Source: Myxococcales bacterium
Lineage (GTDB): Bacteria > Myxococcota > Polyangia > Nannocystales > Nannocystaceae
Direction of reading: 5' to 3'
DNA length: 64,000 bases
Assembly (NCBI GenBank): GCA_016793465.1
Contig: JAEUJW010000057.1
Coordinates: forward strand, 110,745 to 174,744
The first letter of the stretch is position 1; each line of letters starts with the position of its first letter. The notes beneath the pieces were generated by a model. The model saw only the letters and a program-made list of their open reading frames with translations. It had not been told where the DNA came from and ran no database searches. Positions 35,670 through 44,411 of the stretch are shown here, piece by piece. Both the position numbers and the translations under genes were made by a program.

Positions 35670-36602
35670 TCAGTCGTCCTCCTCCGCGAGCACGTTCTCG
35701 AGCTCCTTGGCGAAGCTCGACATGAGCTCCTTGTCCATCGTCTCGGTCTCGCTGGGCGCGTCGCCCGCGGGCGGACGCGCGTCTTCAGCCGGCGGTTCGG
35801 CCTTCGCCCGCCTCGGTGCCCCGGCTGCCGGCTCGGACGGGGCGGGGGTACGAACGGGCCGCAGGCGTTCGCTCGCGGCCTCCTTCTGGTCAGGGGTGCC
35901 GCAGAAGAGGCGAGCGACCTCCAGCGTGAGCGTGGTCAACGGCGCCTTCGGTTGCTCCTCCTCCGACCGTGCGCCCGCGAGGCGCATCAAGTCGTCGGCT
36001 TTTCCGCAGGCGATCCGCTCCCACTTGCCGCCGTCCCACTCGTAGAAGAGGGCATGGGAGTCGCCGCCGGTGTGCAGGATCTTAAACTGCCCCTTGCCCC
36101 ACCTCGCCTGGAGGCCGCTCCGGCCGTCCACCGTGATCTCCTGCCAGCCCAGCCCGCCTCGCTTGCCTCGCCCCTTCGACAAGAGCGCCCGGAACTGCTC
36201 GACCGCGGCCTTGTCTTCGTCGGTGAGGGTCGACTCGTCGACGATCGGGGTCGGGTCCTCGGTCTCACCACGCGAGTGCGGGACGGCCCGCGCCGGCGCC
36301 TCCTCCACGTTCGCCTCGCGCTGCGCCTCGGCCTTCCTCGCGCGAGCCCTCCGCTTGCGGCGCTTGCGCTTGGCGGCCGCCGCTGCGTCGTCGGCCCCAT
36401 CCTCGTCCGCGTCGGTGGCCTCGTCGTCGTCCGTTGTGCTCTTGTCGGCGTCGGCGTCATCATCCGCCTCGTCCTCTCCTGGAAGCGTCAGTGCGCTCCC
36501 GACAGTGAGCGGCACATCGACCACCTTGCCGGTCCGCGAGTCCCGCAGCCGCATGGTTCCGCCGGTCACGCGCACCTCTTCGATGATGAATCCCTTGGCC
36601 AT
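35670..36602 (-). CDS. Protein with acidic and basic low-complexity block
   Basis: About 310 residues. The N-terminal 40 residues are strands (GFIIEEVRVTGGTMRLRD), then a strongly acidic tract (about 43-75), then a strongly basic tract (KRKRRKRRARARKAE, about 80-95), a middle domain with aromatic strands (FYEWDGGKWERIACG) and an acidic, helical tail. The charge-block design could bind DNA or the shell during assembly, which is inference only. No family was recognised. Confidence 0.65.
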   Translation of the reverse strand: MAKGFIIEEVRVTGGTMRLRDSRTGKVVDVPLTVGSALTLPGEDEADDDADADKSTTDDDEATDADEDGADDAAAAAKRKRRKRRARARKAEAQREANVEEAPARAVPHSRGETEDPTPIVDESTLTDEDKAAVEQFRALLSKGRGKRGGLGWQEITVDGRSGLQARWGKGQFKILHTGGDSHALFYEWDGGKWERIACGKADDLMRLAGARSEEEQPKAPLTTLTLEVARLFCGTPDQKEAASERLRPVRTPAPSEPAAGAPRRAKAEPPAEDARPPAGDAPSETETMDKELMSSFAKELENVLAEEDD

Positions 36603-36681
36603 ATCGCGATCCGCTCCAATCCGGGAATGTACAAACGAGCGCGCCCGTGGGCGCTCGAAGTCGTAATCTATCTAGTCGGCG

Positions 36682-37434
36682 CTATGCGCTAACGCGGCAA
36701 TCATCTTCACTCGCCGCGCGTCGAACCGTTGACCCCGTGCTCCAGGTGGCGGATGTGGTCCATTGCTGGGTTAGTTCGCACAGGCTGCAACGGCCGCAGA
36801 CGGCCGGGGCGGGGGGCTGCCCGCCGATCACACGGGCCGCGCTGTCGAGGGTCACGGCGGTGCGAGCCAGGATCTCGCGCAGCACGCGGATCATCGCGCG
36901 TCCCGCGGTGGAGCCCGCACCTCCGGGCAGGCGCCAGATGGGTGTCAGCGCCTCGTCGGCGCGACGCAGCAGGTCGCTCTTCGGGAGTGCGCTAGCGGCA
37001 ATCGCAACTCGCCCAAAGGGCAGGCTCACGCGTCGGCGAACTGCATCGTCGGCGCCGTTCCACACCAGGAGCACACTCCCCTGGAGGTGCGGCGCGATTT
37101 GGAGTCCACGCTCAAGCGATGCCTCATCGCGGATCGGGATCACCCAGCTCTCGCACGCGTTTTCGCCGAGCTCCGCGGCGAAGAGTTCCGCGTGGAGATC
37201 GGAGATATGGACGCCAAAGCCGAGCGGTCTCAACAGGGTCTGTTTGCACAAGGGCGCGCCTGCAGTACTCGAGATGTCGGCCCAGCGCGTGAGCCCCAGG
37301 GGACGACCGCCCCGGAACCCGCGGCTCGCCGCGCCGCAGTAGACGCCGTGCTCCCGGAGATAGTAGTAAAGGTGCGCGGCGAGCAGGGTGCTCCCGAGGC
37401 CACGAGCAGCGCCGTAAATGCCAGTATGATGCAT
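36682..37434 (-). CDS. Second ParA/MinD-like protein with degenerate P-loop
   Basis: About 250 residues. GIYGAARGLGSTLLAAHLYY matches the start of a MinD/ParA fold, but the Walker lysine is Ser15 and the signature lysine is Arg11. Later strands fit the fold (SWVIPIRDEASLERGLQI, GSVLLVWNGAD). The C-terminus has CGRCSLC, a possible metal knuckle. Like the product at 18021 it may have lost ATPase activity. The gene follows the 709-residue gene by 1 bp; the next gene is 79 bp further on, which leaves room for a separate signal. Confidence 0.62.
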   Translation of the reverse strand: MHHTGIYGAARGLGSTLLAAHLYYYLREHGVYCGAASRGFRGGRPLGLTRWADISSTAGAPLCKQTLLRPLGFGVHISDLHAELFAAELGENACESWVIPIRDEASLERGLQIAPHLQGSVLLVWNGADDAVRRRVSLPFGRVAIAASALPKSDLLRRADEALTPIWRLPGGAGSTAGRAMIRVLREILARTAVTLDSAARVIGGQPPAPAVCGRCSLCELTQQWTTSATWSTGSTVRRAASEDDCRVSA

Positions 37435-37435
37435 G

Positions 37436-39565
37436 TCAGGTCCCTCCCGCGACGAAATTGCGTCGCCGACGATTGCGCGCGACCAGGGCCGCGGCGAGTG
37501 CAGTGCCGATGCTGCTCACGGTGGCCGCCGCGATGGCCCGCGTGCGGATGCTGGTGCTCACGACGTTATCGGGGCGGCCGACACGCTTGGGCGGTTTGGG
37601 TTCCCATGGATCCGGATTTCCCGCGACAAAGGGCGGCTTCGGCGGCGGCTTGTCCTTGTCCGGGCAGGGGATACCGGCCTCGCACGGGATTCCGCCGCCG
37701 ACGCCCTGGCCAGGTGGACGCTGGCCCGCGCTGATCTTGACGCTGTTGTCGAGCTTCTTCGGGGTGGCAGGGACACCCGCCGCGACAAGCTGCTGTTTCC
37801 AGCTCTCGCTTCGAGGCATGCCGCTGATGCCGGGCTCGTCGTCGGGGACGTCGTTGAGGTTGATGTACATGCGATCCGACGCCTTCAGGAGCGCGGCGCG
37901 CATCTTCAGCAGATTATCGCGTGTGGCGGCGTTGGCGTTTCCCGCGAACGCCGCATCGGACTGCGAGCAATACGCCGACGCAAGCGTGTGGCGGAGCGTC
38001 CAAGCCTGGAGCTTCTGAAGATCGGCGAGCGTGTCAGCGATCGACACACCGAGGGGTCCGCGGTGGTAACGCTCGCCCATGCACTGATCCGGCCATTTCG
38101 CCGGATCGTAGATCGGCAGGAACGCGCCGCTGTAGGAGGAAGACACCGACGATTTTTCCATGCCGTAGGCGTCGCGGATCGTATGCAGCTCGGCCCCGCT
38201 GAAGCCAGCGGGCCGCGGGTAGATGCTGTACTTCTGCACGTAGGACGTGCTGCCCGGCGCGACCCGGCCAGCCCACACACCCATCGCCAGGAAGATCCCG
38301 GTGCCGAAGTAGCCGGCGAGGTCGGCTGCGGGGTCGGGGCCGTCGAGGTTGAGGGCCGCGGAGATCGATCCGTCCGGCTGGCTGTACTTCGGGTACCACG
38401 GGTAACAGACCTCGCGGATGTACCGGAGCCCGCCTTCAGCCCAATCCTTCCACTCCTCGTGCAGCCGGCGCGCGTCGACGCGGAACACGTAGGGGTTGCC
38501 GTGGTAGCTGTACCCCTCCTTCGAGGTCAGCATCTCCCAGAGGCTCGCGGCGAGTCTGCCGGTCGCCGGGTAGTACATGCCGGTGTCTTTGACGCGCGTG
38601 TAGCCTTTGCGACCGTTGACATCAATGCCTCGCGGATCACGGCCCTTCCCGCTCTTGAACGAGAGCCATGCCGCAGCGTCGATGTCGTCGGGGTTAGTCT
38701 CGAGGCTGACCTGCACGACCCGCGTCACCTGGTCGGTGCCAGGAATCACGCCGAGTCCGCCGCTCGGGACGAAGAATCGGGTCGCCTCGTGCGTGAGCTC
38801 GTCATCACCGCTGTCAGCACCGCCCTGAGCGAACGCCATACCGCCCTGCCGGAATACGCCCTGCCACTCGCCCTTGAACGCAGGCGCCCAAATCTTCGTC
38901 CAGTTGTGTGTACGGATGAAGCGGCGGATGCCGCGATCCACGGTGGCTGCGTCCATGTCGGCGTCAGCGACCTGCATTGGCGGGAACTCGGCATAGAGCT
39001 GACGCGCGCGCTCTGCATCATCCGCGGCCTTCTTGGCCTTGGCCCGGTTGAAAGCCGCAGAGACGGCGGAGGCAACGATGGTGATCGCGGCTCCGATCCA
39101 TCCCACGACTGGCACGGCGACCCCGACGGCCGTCATGCCCACGCCGATTAGCGCAACGCCCACCTTCTTGGGATCGCCACTAACGACCCCGTTGAAGATT
39201 GTGTAGACGGTCTGGTTGCTGAGCACGGAGCCGATCTCCGCGCTGTTCACCACTTGCTGGAGGCCGTTCACCAGAAGACTGCTCGGGCAGTTGATGCTGA
39301 TATCCGATTCGCCGGCGTCGGTCTCGAGGCTGACGGCGAGGTCTCGCATAAACAGGCGAAGCCCATTTCGAACGTCCTGAGACTGGACGCCGTTTAGATT
39401 ATCGGCGTCCGAAAAGATGTTCGCGTTAGTCTCATCAGTGAAGGCGTTTTTGATGAGACCAAAACTTGGGCCTTGCGAATCAAATTTCGCCAGGGACAGC
39501 TCCGCCAGACTCGGGTAGGGGCCGAACGTCTCCTTGAACTGCGGGCTGTCGGTCGTGATCTTCAT
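37436..39565 (-). CDS. Large membrane protein with C-terminal anchor, possible particle protein
   Basis: About 709 residues. No signal peptide. A hydrophobic pair of segments at about 150-190 (VALIGVGMTAVGVAVPVVGWI) is followed by a long soluble part rich in Tyr, Trp and Gly, a Cys/Pro-rich linker (GIPCEAGIPCPDKDKPPPKPP) and a C-terminal membrane segment ending RNRRRRNF. The size, the linker and the anchor would fit a receptor-binding or membrane-remodelling protein. No family was recognised. The start overlaps the stop of the lipoprotein gene (ATGA). Confidence 0.68.
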   Translation of the reverse strand: MKITTDSPQFKETFGPYPSLAELSLAKFDSQGPSFGLIKNAFTDETNANIFSDADNLNGVQSQDVRNGLRLFMRDLAVSLETDAGESDISINCPSSLLVNGLQQVVNSAEIGSVLSNQTVYTIFNGVVSGDPKKVGVALIGVGMTAVGVAVPVVGWIGAAITIVASAVSAAFNRAKAKKAADDAERARQLYAEFPPMQVADADMDAATVDRGIRRFIRTHNWTKIWAPAFKGEWQGVFRQGGMAFAQGGADSGDDELTHEATRFFVPSGGLGVIPGTDQVTRVVQVSLETNPDDIDAAAWLSFKSGKGRDPRGIDVNGRKGYTRVKDTGMYYPATGRLAASLWEMLTSKEGYSYHGNPYVFRVDARRLHEEWKDWAEGGLRYIREVCYPWYPKYSQPDGSISAALNLDGPDPAADLAGYFGTGIFLAMGVWAGRVAPGSTSYVQKYSIYPRPAGFSGAELHTIRDAYGMEKSSVSSSYSGAFLPIYDPAKWPDQCMGERYHRGPLGVSIADTLADLQKLQAWTLRHTLASAYCSQSDAAFAGNANAATRDNLLKMRAALLKASDRMYINLNDVPDDEPGISGMPRSESWKQQLVAAGVPATPKKLDNSVKISAGQRPPGQGVGGGIPCEAGIPCPDKDKPPPKPPFVAGNPDPWEPKPPKRVGRPDNVVSTSIRTRAIAAATVSSIGTALAAALVARNRRRRNFVAGGT

Positions 39566-40101
39566 GGGGACAAATCGTAGATGCAGTAGTACGCGCCGAA
39601 TCCGGGCAAGCTGCCATTCTCAACGCAGGTCATGTAGGTGGGACAAGGCAAATTGTCGCAGGTCAGGACGCACAGCCCCTTTTCTCCTTCGACGGTTTGA
39701 ACAGGCTCGCAGGTCCCAGAGAAGCCTTGAAAGTCTCCACAGGGCTCGCCGAGCACGCATGGCTGGGCGCAGATGCTGCCTGCGCTGGTTTCAATAACTC
39801 CGTCCCAGAGGCACGCAGCGCGCTCTCCAACGGGCGGACATGCATCCGCATTGTCAGCGCACTTCTCGCTCACGCAGTCGAGGTAGAACGGGTTCCTTTG
39901 TTCGGACACCGCCGAGAGTCCACACCCGCAAGTCTTCTCGGTTTGCACGTTGCCGGGATAGGCCGGGTTCTCGCAGTACTCGTTCTCGGGGAGCCCCGTC
40001 GACTCGGAGCTGGACTCGTCGCCCTTGCTGTCGCCGCATGCGAAGCAGGCGGAGGTCAGGGCCAGGAAAAGACCGTGGGTGAGGGTGCTGTTGATGCGCA
40101 T
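39562..40101 (-). CDS. Cysteine-rich lipoprotein
   Basis: About 179 residues from ATG 40101. A signal sequence (LTHGLFLALTSACFACGDS) contains a lipobox-like stretch before Cys. Then comes an acidic Ser/Glu linker (GDESSSESTG) and a domain with about 18 cysteines in small loops (TCGCGLS, CLWDG, CVLTCDNLPCPTYMTC). The style is that of myxobacterial surface lipoproteins. It stands out in a run of otherwise signal-less proteins and may alter the host surface. Confidence 0.75.
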   Translation of the reverse strand: MRINSTLTHGLFLALTSACFACGDSKGDESSSESTGLPENEYCENPAYPGNVQTEKTCGCGLSAVSEQRNPFYLDCVSEKCADNADACPPVGERAACLWDGVIETSAGSICAQPCVLGEPCGDFQGFSGTCEPVQTVEGEKGLCVLTCDNLPCPTYMTCVENGSLPGFGAYYCIYDLSP

Positions 40102-40153
40102 GTCGGCGGTATACCGCAGCGCGGTCTCGCGCGTCGAGGCCGCCAGTTGGGCT

Positions 40154-41167
40154 TCAGCCTGCACGGGCGACCTCCTGGACGTGCTGGCGCAGGCAGGGGT
40201 CGGCCGAGCCACGGGCGAGCTGCTGTAGCTCGGGTCCGAGGCTGGGGAGGGCTCGAAGCGTGGCGCGACGGACGGCGAAGAAGGCGGCGAAGCGGCGGAC
40301 GATGTAGTTGTACGCCGGAGCGGCGATGCGTCCGCGAGGACCGTCGAGGCCGGCGACGTGCAGGCTGCCCTGGTGCACGTGCAGGAGGCCGCCGTGGCGG
40401 TAGAGGCGGCCGGGCTCCGCGCGACCGGGCTGGTAGACCGGCAGGCGGGCGAGGAGCGGCGCCGTGTGCATGATGAAGTGGCGGACGATCGCCGCGACTT
40501 GGCGGGCGTCCTGCTGCAAGTTCTGCCGCGGCTCGAGCATGCTGACTGCGACCTGCAGGCCCTCGAGCGCGGGGCTCGTACCCTGCGAGGGCCACCGCAT
40601 CCCCGGCCCGACGCTCTCGAGGCGCGTGCTGTAGACCCACGGGAACGTGCCCAGGTGGAGCACGAGCGGCGTGGTCCATCCACAGGCGCTCTCGGCCCGG
40701 GGCGGGGGACCGGGCCACCCGTCGCCGAAGTAGCCGGGGGCCGTGTCGGGGTAGAACGCGCGGAGCGAGCGGTCGCCCTCGGAGTAGCACGCGCCGGTCT
40801 GCAGGGTTGTTGGGTCGGCGGCGACGCGCCAGAGCTCGCCGGTTCGCCTCGCGGTGGCGGCGAGCTGGCGAAGGATCGCCGACTGCACTCGGGCTTGCTC
40901 GGCGCTGGCGTTGGCCACGCGGGCGTGCAGCGAGCGCTCGAACGCGGCGAGGCCGGTCGCGTTCGTCGCGACGATGCGGTCGTCCGTCGTCGGGATCGAG
41001 GTCGGCATCGCGGCGAGCTGTTGGGCGAAGCCGAGGGCTTCGGCGATCACCTGCCATTCGCGGCGCAGCCACGTCGACACGCCCATCGGTGAGCGCAGGT
41101 CGAAGTCGCTGGCGACGTCGGCGAGTGCGTTGATGTCGTCGCCGTAGCAGGTGAGGTCGGGGATCAT
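40154..41167 (-). CDS. Protein of unknown function next to the transglycosylase gene
   Basis: About 337 residues from ATG 41167, which overlaps the preceding stop (ATGA). The N-terminal half is helical (WQVIAEALGFAQQLAAM, QARVQSAILRQLAATARR). The second half has strands and an aromatic loop (PYFGDGWPG-like: APGYFGDGWPGPP), then a basic helix (YNYIVRRFAAFFAVRRATL). No membrane segment or known family was seen. Coupling to the lysozyme-like gene suggests a joint role. Confidence 0.65.
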   Translation of the reverse strand: MIPDLTCYGDDINALADVASDFDLRSPMGVSTWLRREWQVIAEALGFAQQLAAMPTSIPTTDDRIVATNATGLAAFERSLHARVANASAEQARVQSAILRQLAATARRTGELWRVAADPTTLQTGACYSEGDRSLRAFYPDTAPGYFGDGWPGPPPRAESACGWTTPLVLHLGTFPWVYSTRLESVGPGMRWPSQGTSPALEGLQVAVSMLEPRQNLQQDARQVAAIVRHFIMHTAPLLARLPVYQPGRAEPGRLYRHGGLLHVHQGSLHVAGLDGPRGRIAAPAYNYIVRRFAAFFAVRRATLRALPSLGPELQQLARGSADPCLRQHVQEVARAG

Positions 41168-42015
41168 GAAATCTCCTTCGGCAGTGCGCCGACGAGGGCC
41201 GAGAACACGGCGGGGACGCCCGGCCATGCGGACGCATCGAGCTTCGCGGGGATGGTGCTCGTGTCGAGGATGTCGATGCCGAGTTTGATCGCGTCCTCCA
41301 TGAAGCGGGCGCGAACACTCTTGTAGGTCGCGCCGTCTCGGCCCTTGCCCAGCAGCGACGGACTGGCCCAGCCGGCCTTGATGTCGGCGTGGTCGTCGAT
41401 GCGGTATTGGGTGAGCAGGCGCTGCATGTACACGCAGGCGCCGAAGGCGGCCGCGCGCGGCTGGAACACCAGCTCCGGCGGGGCGTTGAGGAGCGGCGCC
41501 CGCTTGCCGACCTCGGGCACGCCGGTCCACAGGAAGTAGGGCGCGAGCAGGCCGAAGAGGCCCCCGCTGCCGAACTCCGCCGCCTGCTCGCCGTAGCGCA
41601 GCGGCGGGTTGCGGGCCTTGTTGTTGTTGTAGGCCGCGCGCGAGTCGTCGCGTTCGTCCTGCTCCTTCGCGGCGTTGCCGTTGTGCGCCGAGGTGATGTA
41701 CTGCGATTCCCGGAAGGCGATGGCGCTAAACAGGCGAGCCGTGCCGACGATCTTCGCGGTCTCCTCCATCAGCATGAACAGCGGGCGAAGGTCGGCGGGG
41801 GTGTCGCCCCAATTCTTGGACAGGTCGCCGCGGACGTCGGCCGCCTTGGGAAGCGCGGCCAGGTCGATCGGCGGCAAGTTGCCGCTCCCCGAGCTGGGCT
41901 GGTTCGTCGTCCCCGAGCTCGCCGCGCTCGCGCGTCGCCCGGCGAGGAACACGGCGCCCCCGATCCCGAGCGTCGCGCCGAGCGTGCCGAGCTTGACCCA
42001 AATGCTGCGGCTCAT
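41164..42015 (-). CDS. Membrane-anchored lysozyme-like lytic transglycosylase
   Basis: About 283 residues from ATG 42015, overlapping the previous stop (ATGA). An N-terminal membrane segment (LGTLGATLGIGGAVFLAG) followed by RR anchors it. The domain from about 75 resembles SLT/lysozyme folds: FSAIAFRESQY with the likely catalytic Glu, and EFGSGGLFGLLAPYF where a GxxGLxQ-like turn is expected. Together with the M23 protein it gives the element two cell-wall enzymes, as needed for entry through or exit from the wall. Confidence 0.72.
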   Translation of the reverse strand: MSRSIWVKLGTLGATLGIGGAVFLAGRRASAASSGTTNQPSSGSGNLPPIDLAALPKAADVRGDLSKNWGDTPADLRPLFMLMEETAKIVGTARLFSAIAFRESQYITSAHNGNAAKEQDERDDSRAAYNNNKARNPPLRYGEQAAEFGSGGLFGLLAPYFLWTGVPEVGKRAPLLNAPPELVFQPRAAAFGACVYMQRLLTQYRIDDHADIKAGWASPSLLGKGRDGATYKSVRARFMEDAIKLGIDILDTSTIPAKLDASAWPGVPAVFSALVGALPKEIS

Positions 42016-42908
42016 GTCGGTTCCTCCGTGGGTCGCGGGGCGGTCGTCGGCGAGCTGGCGGCCGTGGGAGCCGCGAGCGGGACGGGACGACGACGGCGGC
42101 TGCGAAGCGCGTAGAGCGTGACCACGGCCGTCGTAGCGACGGTCGCACCCGTAGCAATGACCGCCGGGTGCCGCCAGGAGAACGGCATTGCGGTCGGCGG
42201 GCTGGTCTCCGTTTGGCCCGTGCCGCCGCCGCCGCTCGGCCCGCCGCCGTTCGGCCCGCTGCCGTTCGGCTGCACGCCGCCGCTGGGCTGCACGCCGCCG
42301 CTGGGCTGCCCGCCGCCGCTGGGCTGCACGCCGCCGCTGGGCTGCACGCCGCCGCTGGGCTGCCCGCCGCTGGGCTGCCCACCCACCCCGCCTGCGTTCG
42401 GCGAAACGCCGCCGGGCGTCTGGCTTGTCGCCATCCCCCCGGCCACCCATCCCTGCGGGCCGATCCACTTCTTGATCGTCGCCGTGTCCCACAGGTCGAG
42501 CGCCTTGTGGAGCGGCTCCCAGGCGGCCGCATCGGGCTGCCCGCGGTCGGGGACGCGGTTGCCCGGGTCCGCGTCGGCTCCCTCCGCCTGCCCCCGCAGG
42601 AGCACGAGGGCTGCCGGCGCCAGCGCGCCGGGTGCGGGCGACCAGAGGACGTTGGCTCCGCCGCCACCACCGCGAGCATTGCTGCGCGGCGTCATGGCTT
42701 GGACCGCCGACCACGGCCAGGCGCTCGTCGGCATCGGCTTCATGCGGGCCATGAAGTCCGCGCGGGCGAGGTCCGTCGCGTCGTCGTATGCGGCCTTGAC
42801 CAGCAGGGCCACGTCCTCCTCGCGCAGCATCCGCTCGAGCCCGAGGACGCGCCGCTCGAGCTCGGCGAGCTCGATGAGTCGGAGGAGACGATGACGATTC
42901 AGCAACAT
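42012..42908 (-). CDS. Tail-anchored protein with tandem PSGGxQ repeats
   Basis: About 298 residues from ATG 42908. An N-terminal helical region (RLIELAELERRVLGLERML), a middle part, then at about 175-225 a tandem repeat of GGQPSGG/GGVQPSG units, a membrane segment (AVIATGATVATTAVVTLYAL) and RSRRRR. The repeat gives a flexible stalk between domain and membrane. The copy number is likely to vary between relatives. No family was recognised. Confidence 0.7.
   Translation of the reverse strand: MLLNRHRLLRLIELAELERRVLGLERMLREEDVALLVKAAYDDATDLARADFMARMKPMPTSAWPWSAVQAMTPRSNARGGGGGANVLWSPAPGALAPAALVLLRGQAEGADADPGNRVPDRGQPDAAAWEPLHKALDLWDTATIKKWIGPQGWVAGGMATSQTPGGVSPNAGGVGGQPSGGQPSGGVQPSGGVQPSGGGQPSGGVQPSGGVQPNGSGPNGGGPSGGGGTGQTETSPPTAMPFSWRHPAVIATGATVATTAVVTLYALRSRRRRPVPLAAPTAASSPTTAPRPTEEPT
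42261..42385 (+). repeat. Coding minisatellite (about 18- to 21-bp units)
   Basis: Tandem copies of ccgccgctgggctgc plus acg or ccg, encoding PSGGVQ/PSGGGQ on the minus strand. About seven units can be counted with small differences. This is a protein stalk repeat, not a CRISPR array. Confidence 0.85.
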
Positions 42909-42922
42909 GATGCACCTCGCTT

Positions 42923-43648
42923 CTAGACGCCGACGAACGCCCACGCGTCGCCATTGTTCATCAAGAACACCGACCGGGTGACCGGGAAGTTCGCCAGCCC
43001 GCCAGCGAGCTCGTCGCCCGCGCTCGCGGTCAGCACGGGCGTCCCGGCCCCGCTCCGCGTGAACGTCAGCATCGCGTCCTGTGGCACGAGGCCGCGGGTC
43101 GGGAGCGTGACGGCGTCGGCGTTCGCCGAGTCGTGGATGATGTGGAGCTGGCCGGTCCACGCCGGGATGCCACCCGGCCCATGCATCGTCAGCGAGGCCA
43201 CCTTGCCGGCGGTGCTGGCCGTCGTGGCCTGGGCCCAGTCGAAGAGGCGCGAGCCGAGCTCGTTCGTCCCGCCGATGCTCTCGGCGAGCAGCTCGACCAC
43301 GACCTCGGGGTTCTGCGGTGAGATCAGCAGACGCAGGCGATCGGTCGGTCGCACAAGCACGAGCCGGGTGTTGTCGGGTGTCGGCCGGTACTGCACCCGC
43401 GGCTGCACGGGCGGGCCGCTCTGCAGCTCGAAGAGGTCGCCGGGGGCGAGCGGGACGGTGGTCAGGGCGTTGATGTGGAGGAGGTACGGGTCGCCGCCCG
43501 GCACCTTGCCCCACAGCGCCGCCGGGACGATGCCGACCGGCGCCTCGAGCGACGCCTCGATCCAGCCGTCCACCTGGCGAAAGGTCGGCGTCTCGTCGTA
43601 GACGGTTACGCCGTCGAACTGCCTCGCGCGGAGTCTGATCTTGTCCAT
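42923..43648 (-). CDS. Beta-rich protein, candidate capsid or shell protein 1
   Basis: About 241 residues with a good AAAGGAGA ribosome site. Dense strand/turn pattern throughout (RLVLVRPTDRLRLLI, PEVVVELLAESI, DAMLTFTRSGAGTPVLT, SVFLMNNGDAWAFVGV), few helices, no membrane segment and no signal. This fits a jelly-roll or similar all-beta fold. It is followed by genes for anchored proteins. No sequence family was recognised, so the capsid idea rests on size, fold pattern and context. Confidence 0.5.
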   Translation of the reverse strand: MDKIRLRARQFDGVTVYDETPTFRQVDGWIEASLEAPVGIVPAALWGKVPGGDPYLLHINALTTVPLAPGDLFELQSGPPVQPRVQYRPTPDNTRLVLVRPTDRLRLLISPQNPEVVVELLAESIGGTNELGSRLFDWAQATTASTAGKVASLTMHGPGGIPAWTGQLHIIHDSANADAVTLPTRGLVPQDAMLTFTRSGAGTPVLTASAGDELAGGLANFPVTRSVFLMNNGDAWAFVGV

Positions 43649-43730
43649 TGGGATGGTCTCCTTTCATTCGATTCGGCCGCCTCGAGGCGCTTGCCGAGCC
43701 TGGACCCGGTGAACGCCCGAGGCTGGACGT

Positions 43731-44411
43731 CTACGAGGACTTGCCGCCGCAGTCGCACGACCGGCCCATCGAGCACGACGAGCAGCACTTGATGCCCTTG
43801 CCGTGGTGGACGAACAGGCGGATGTTCTCGATCTGGTTGTTGTTGCCGAGGTGGCGGATGCGGGCCTTGAGCCGATTGTTGCCGCCGACGCAGCAGTGCT
43901 GCCCCATCGCCAGGGGGACCGGCAGGAGGCCGTCGCCGATCACCGTGCCGTCCGCGTTGTAGATCTCGCTGCCGTAGTGCTTCGTGTCGAGCATCTCGTC
44001 GTCCAGGAACCACTCGATCTGGATCTCGTCGTGGTTGCTGCCGTTGTTGGCGAGGCGGTAGCGCAGGCTGTAGCAGCCGGTCGGCCACGGCGGCTTGGCG
44101 TCCTGCGACAGCAGCACCGACGCGCCCGGGACGACGGGGATCTGGCCCTCCTGGATGACGTTGATGTCGGTGCGGCCACCCCGGAAGAACCGGAACGTGG
44201 TGATCGGCGCGTAGAGCAGGTTCTCGCAGCCGTTGAGCGGCATGAGGGTGCCGCACGCCGGGTAGACGGTGCCAGCGGCGGCCGCTGCGGCGGCGGCGGC
44301 GGCCGCCGCCGGCGTGTTCGACACCATCAGCGCCGCGGGGTTCCTGCAGATCTCGGCGGCGATCTGCCGCGCCATGAAGGTCAACTTCTCTTCGGTCTCG
44401 GTATCCATCAC
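43731..44411 (-). CDS. Beta-rich Cys-containing protein, candidate capsid or shell protein 2
   Basis: About 226 residues. A short helical N-terminus, then a run of 12 alanines (about 35-46), then a beta-rich domain (PITTFRFFRGGRTDINVIQEG, SVLLSQDAK, YSLRYRLANNGSNHDEIQIEW, NIRLFVHHG) and a C-terminal cysteine cluster (CCSSCSMGRSCDCGG). It could pair with the product at 42923 as a second shell protein, as in viruses with two single jelly-roll proteins; this is inference. Its start overlaps the next stop (ATGA). Confidence 0.5.
   Translation of the reverse strand: MMDTETEEKLTFMARQIAAEICRNPAALMVSNTPAAAAAAAAAAAAGTVYPACGTLMPLNGCENLLYAPITTFRFFRGGRTDINVIQEGQIPVVPGASVLLSQDAKPPWPTGCYSLRYRLANNGSNHDEIQIEWFLDDEMLDTKHYGSEIYNADGTVIGDGLLPVPLAMGQHCCVGGNNRLKARIRHLGNNNQIENIRLFVHHGKGIKCCSSCSMGRSCDCGGKSS

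Noticed and set aside
36637..36657. Possible terminator hairpin (gagcgc...gcgctc) between the gene at 36682 and that at 35670
   Set aside because: Arms of six bases with a GC-rich loop and no T-tract; too weak to claim.
42261..42385. Regular repeats that might be taken for a CRISPR array
   Set aside because: Units are contiguous without spacers and are in frame in a protein with a stalk-like region.
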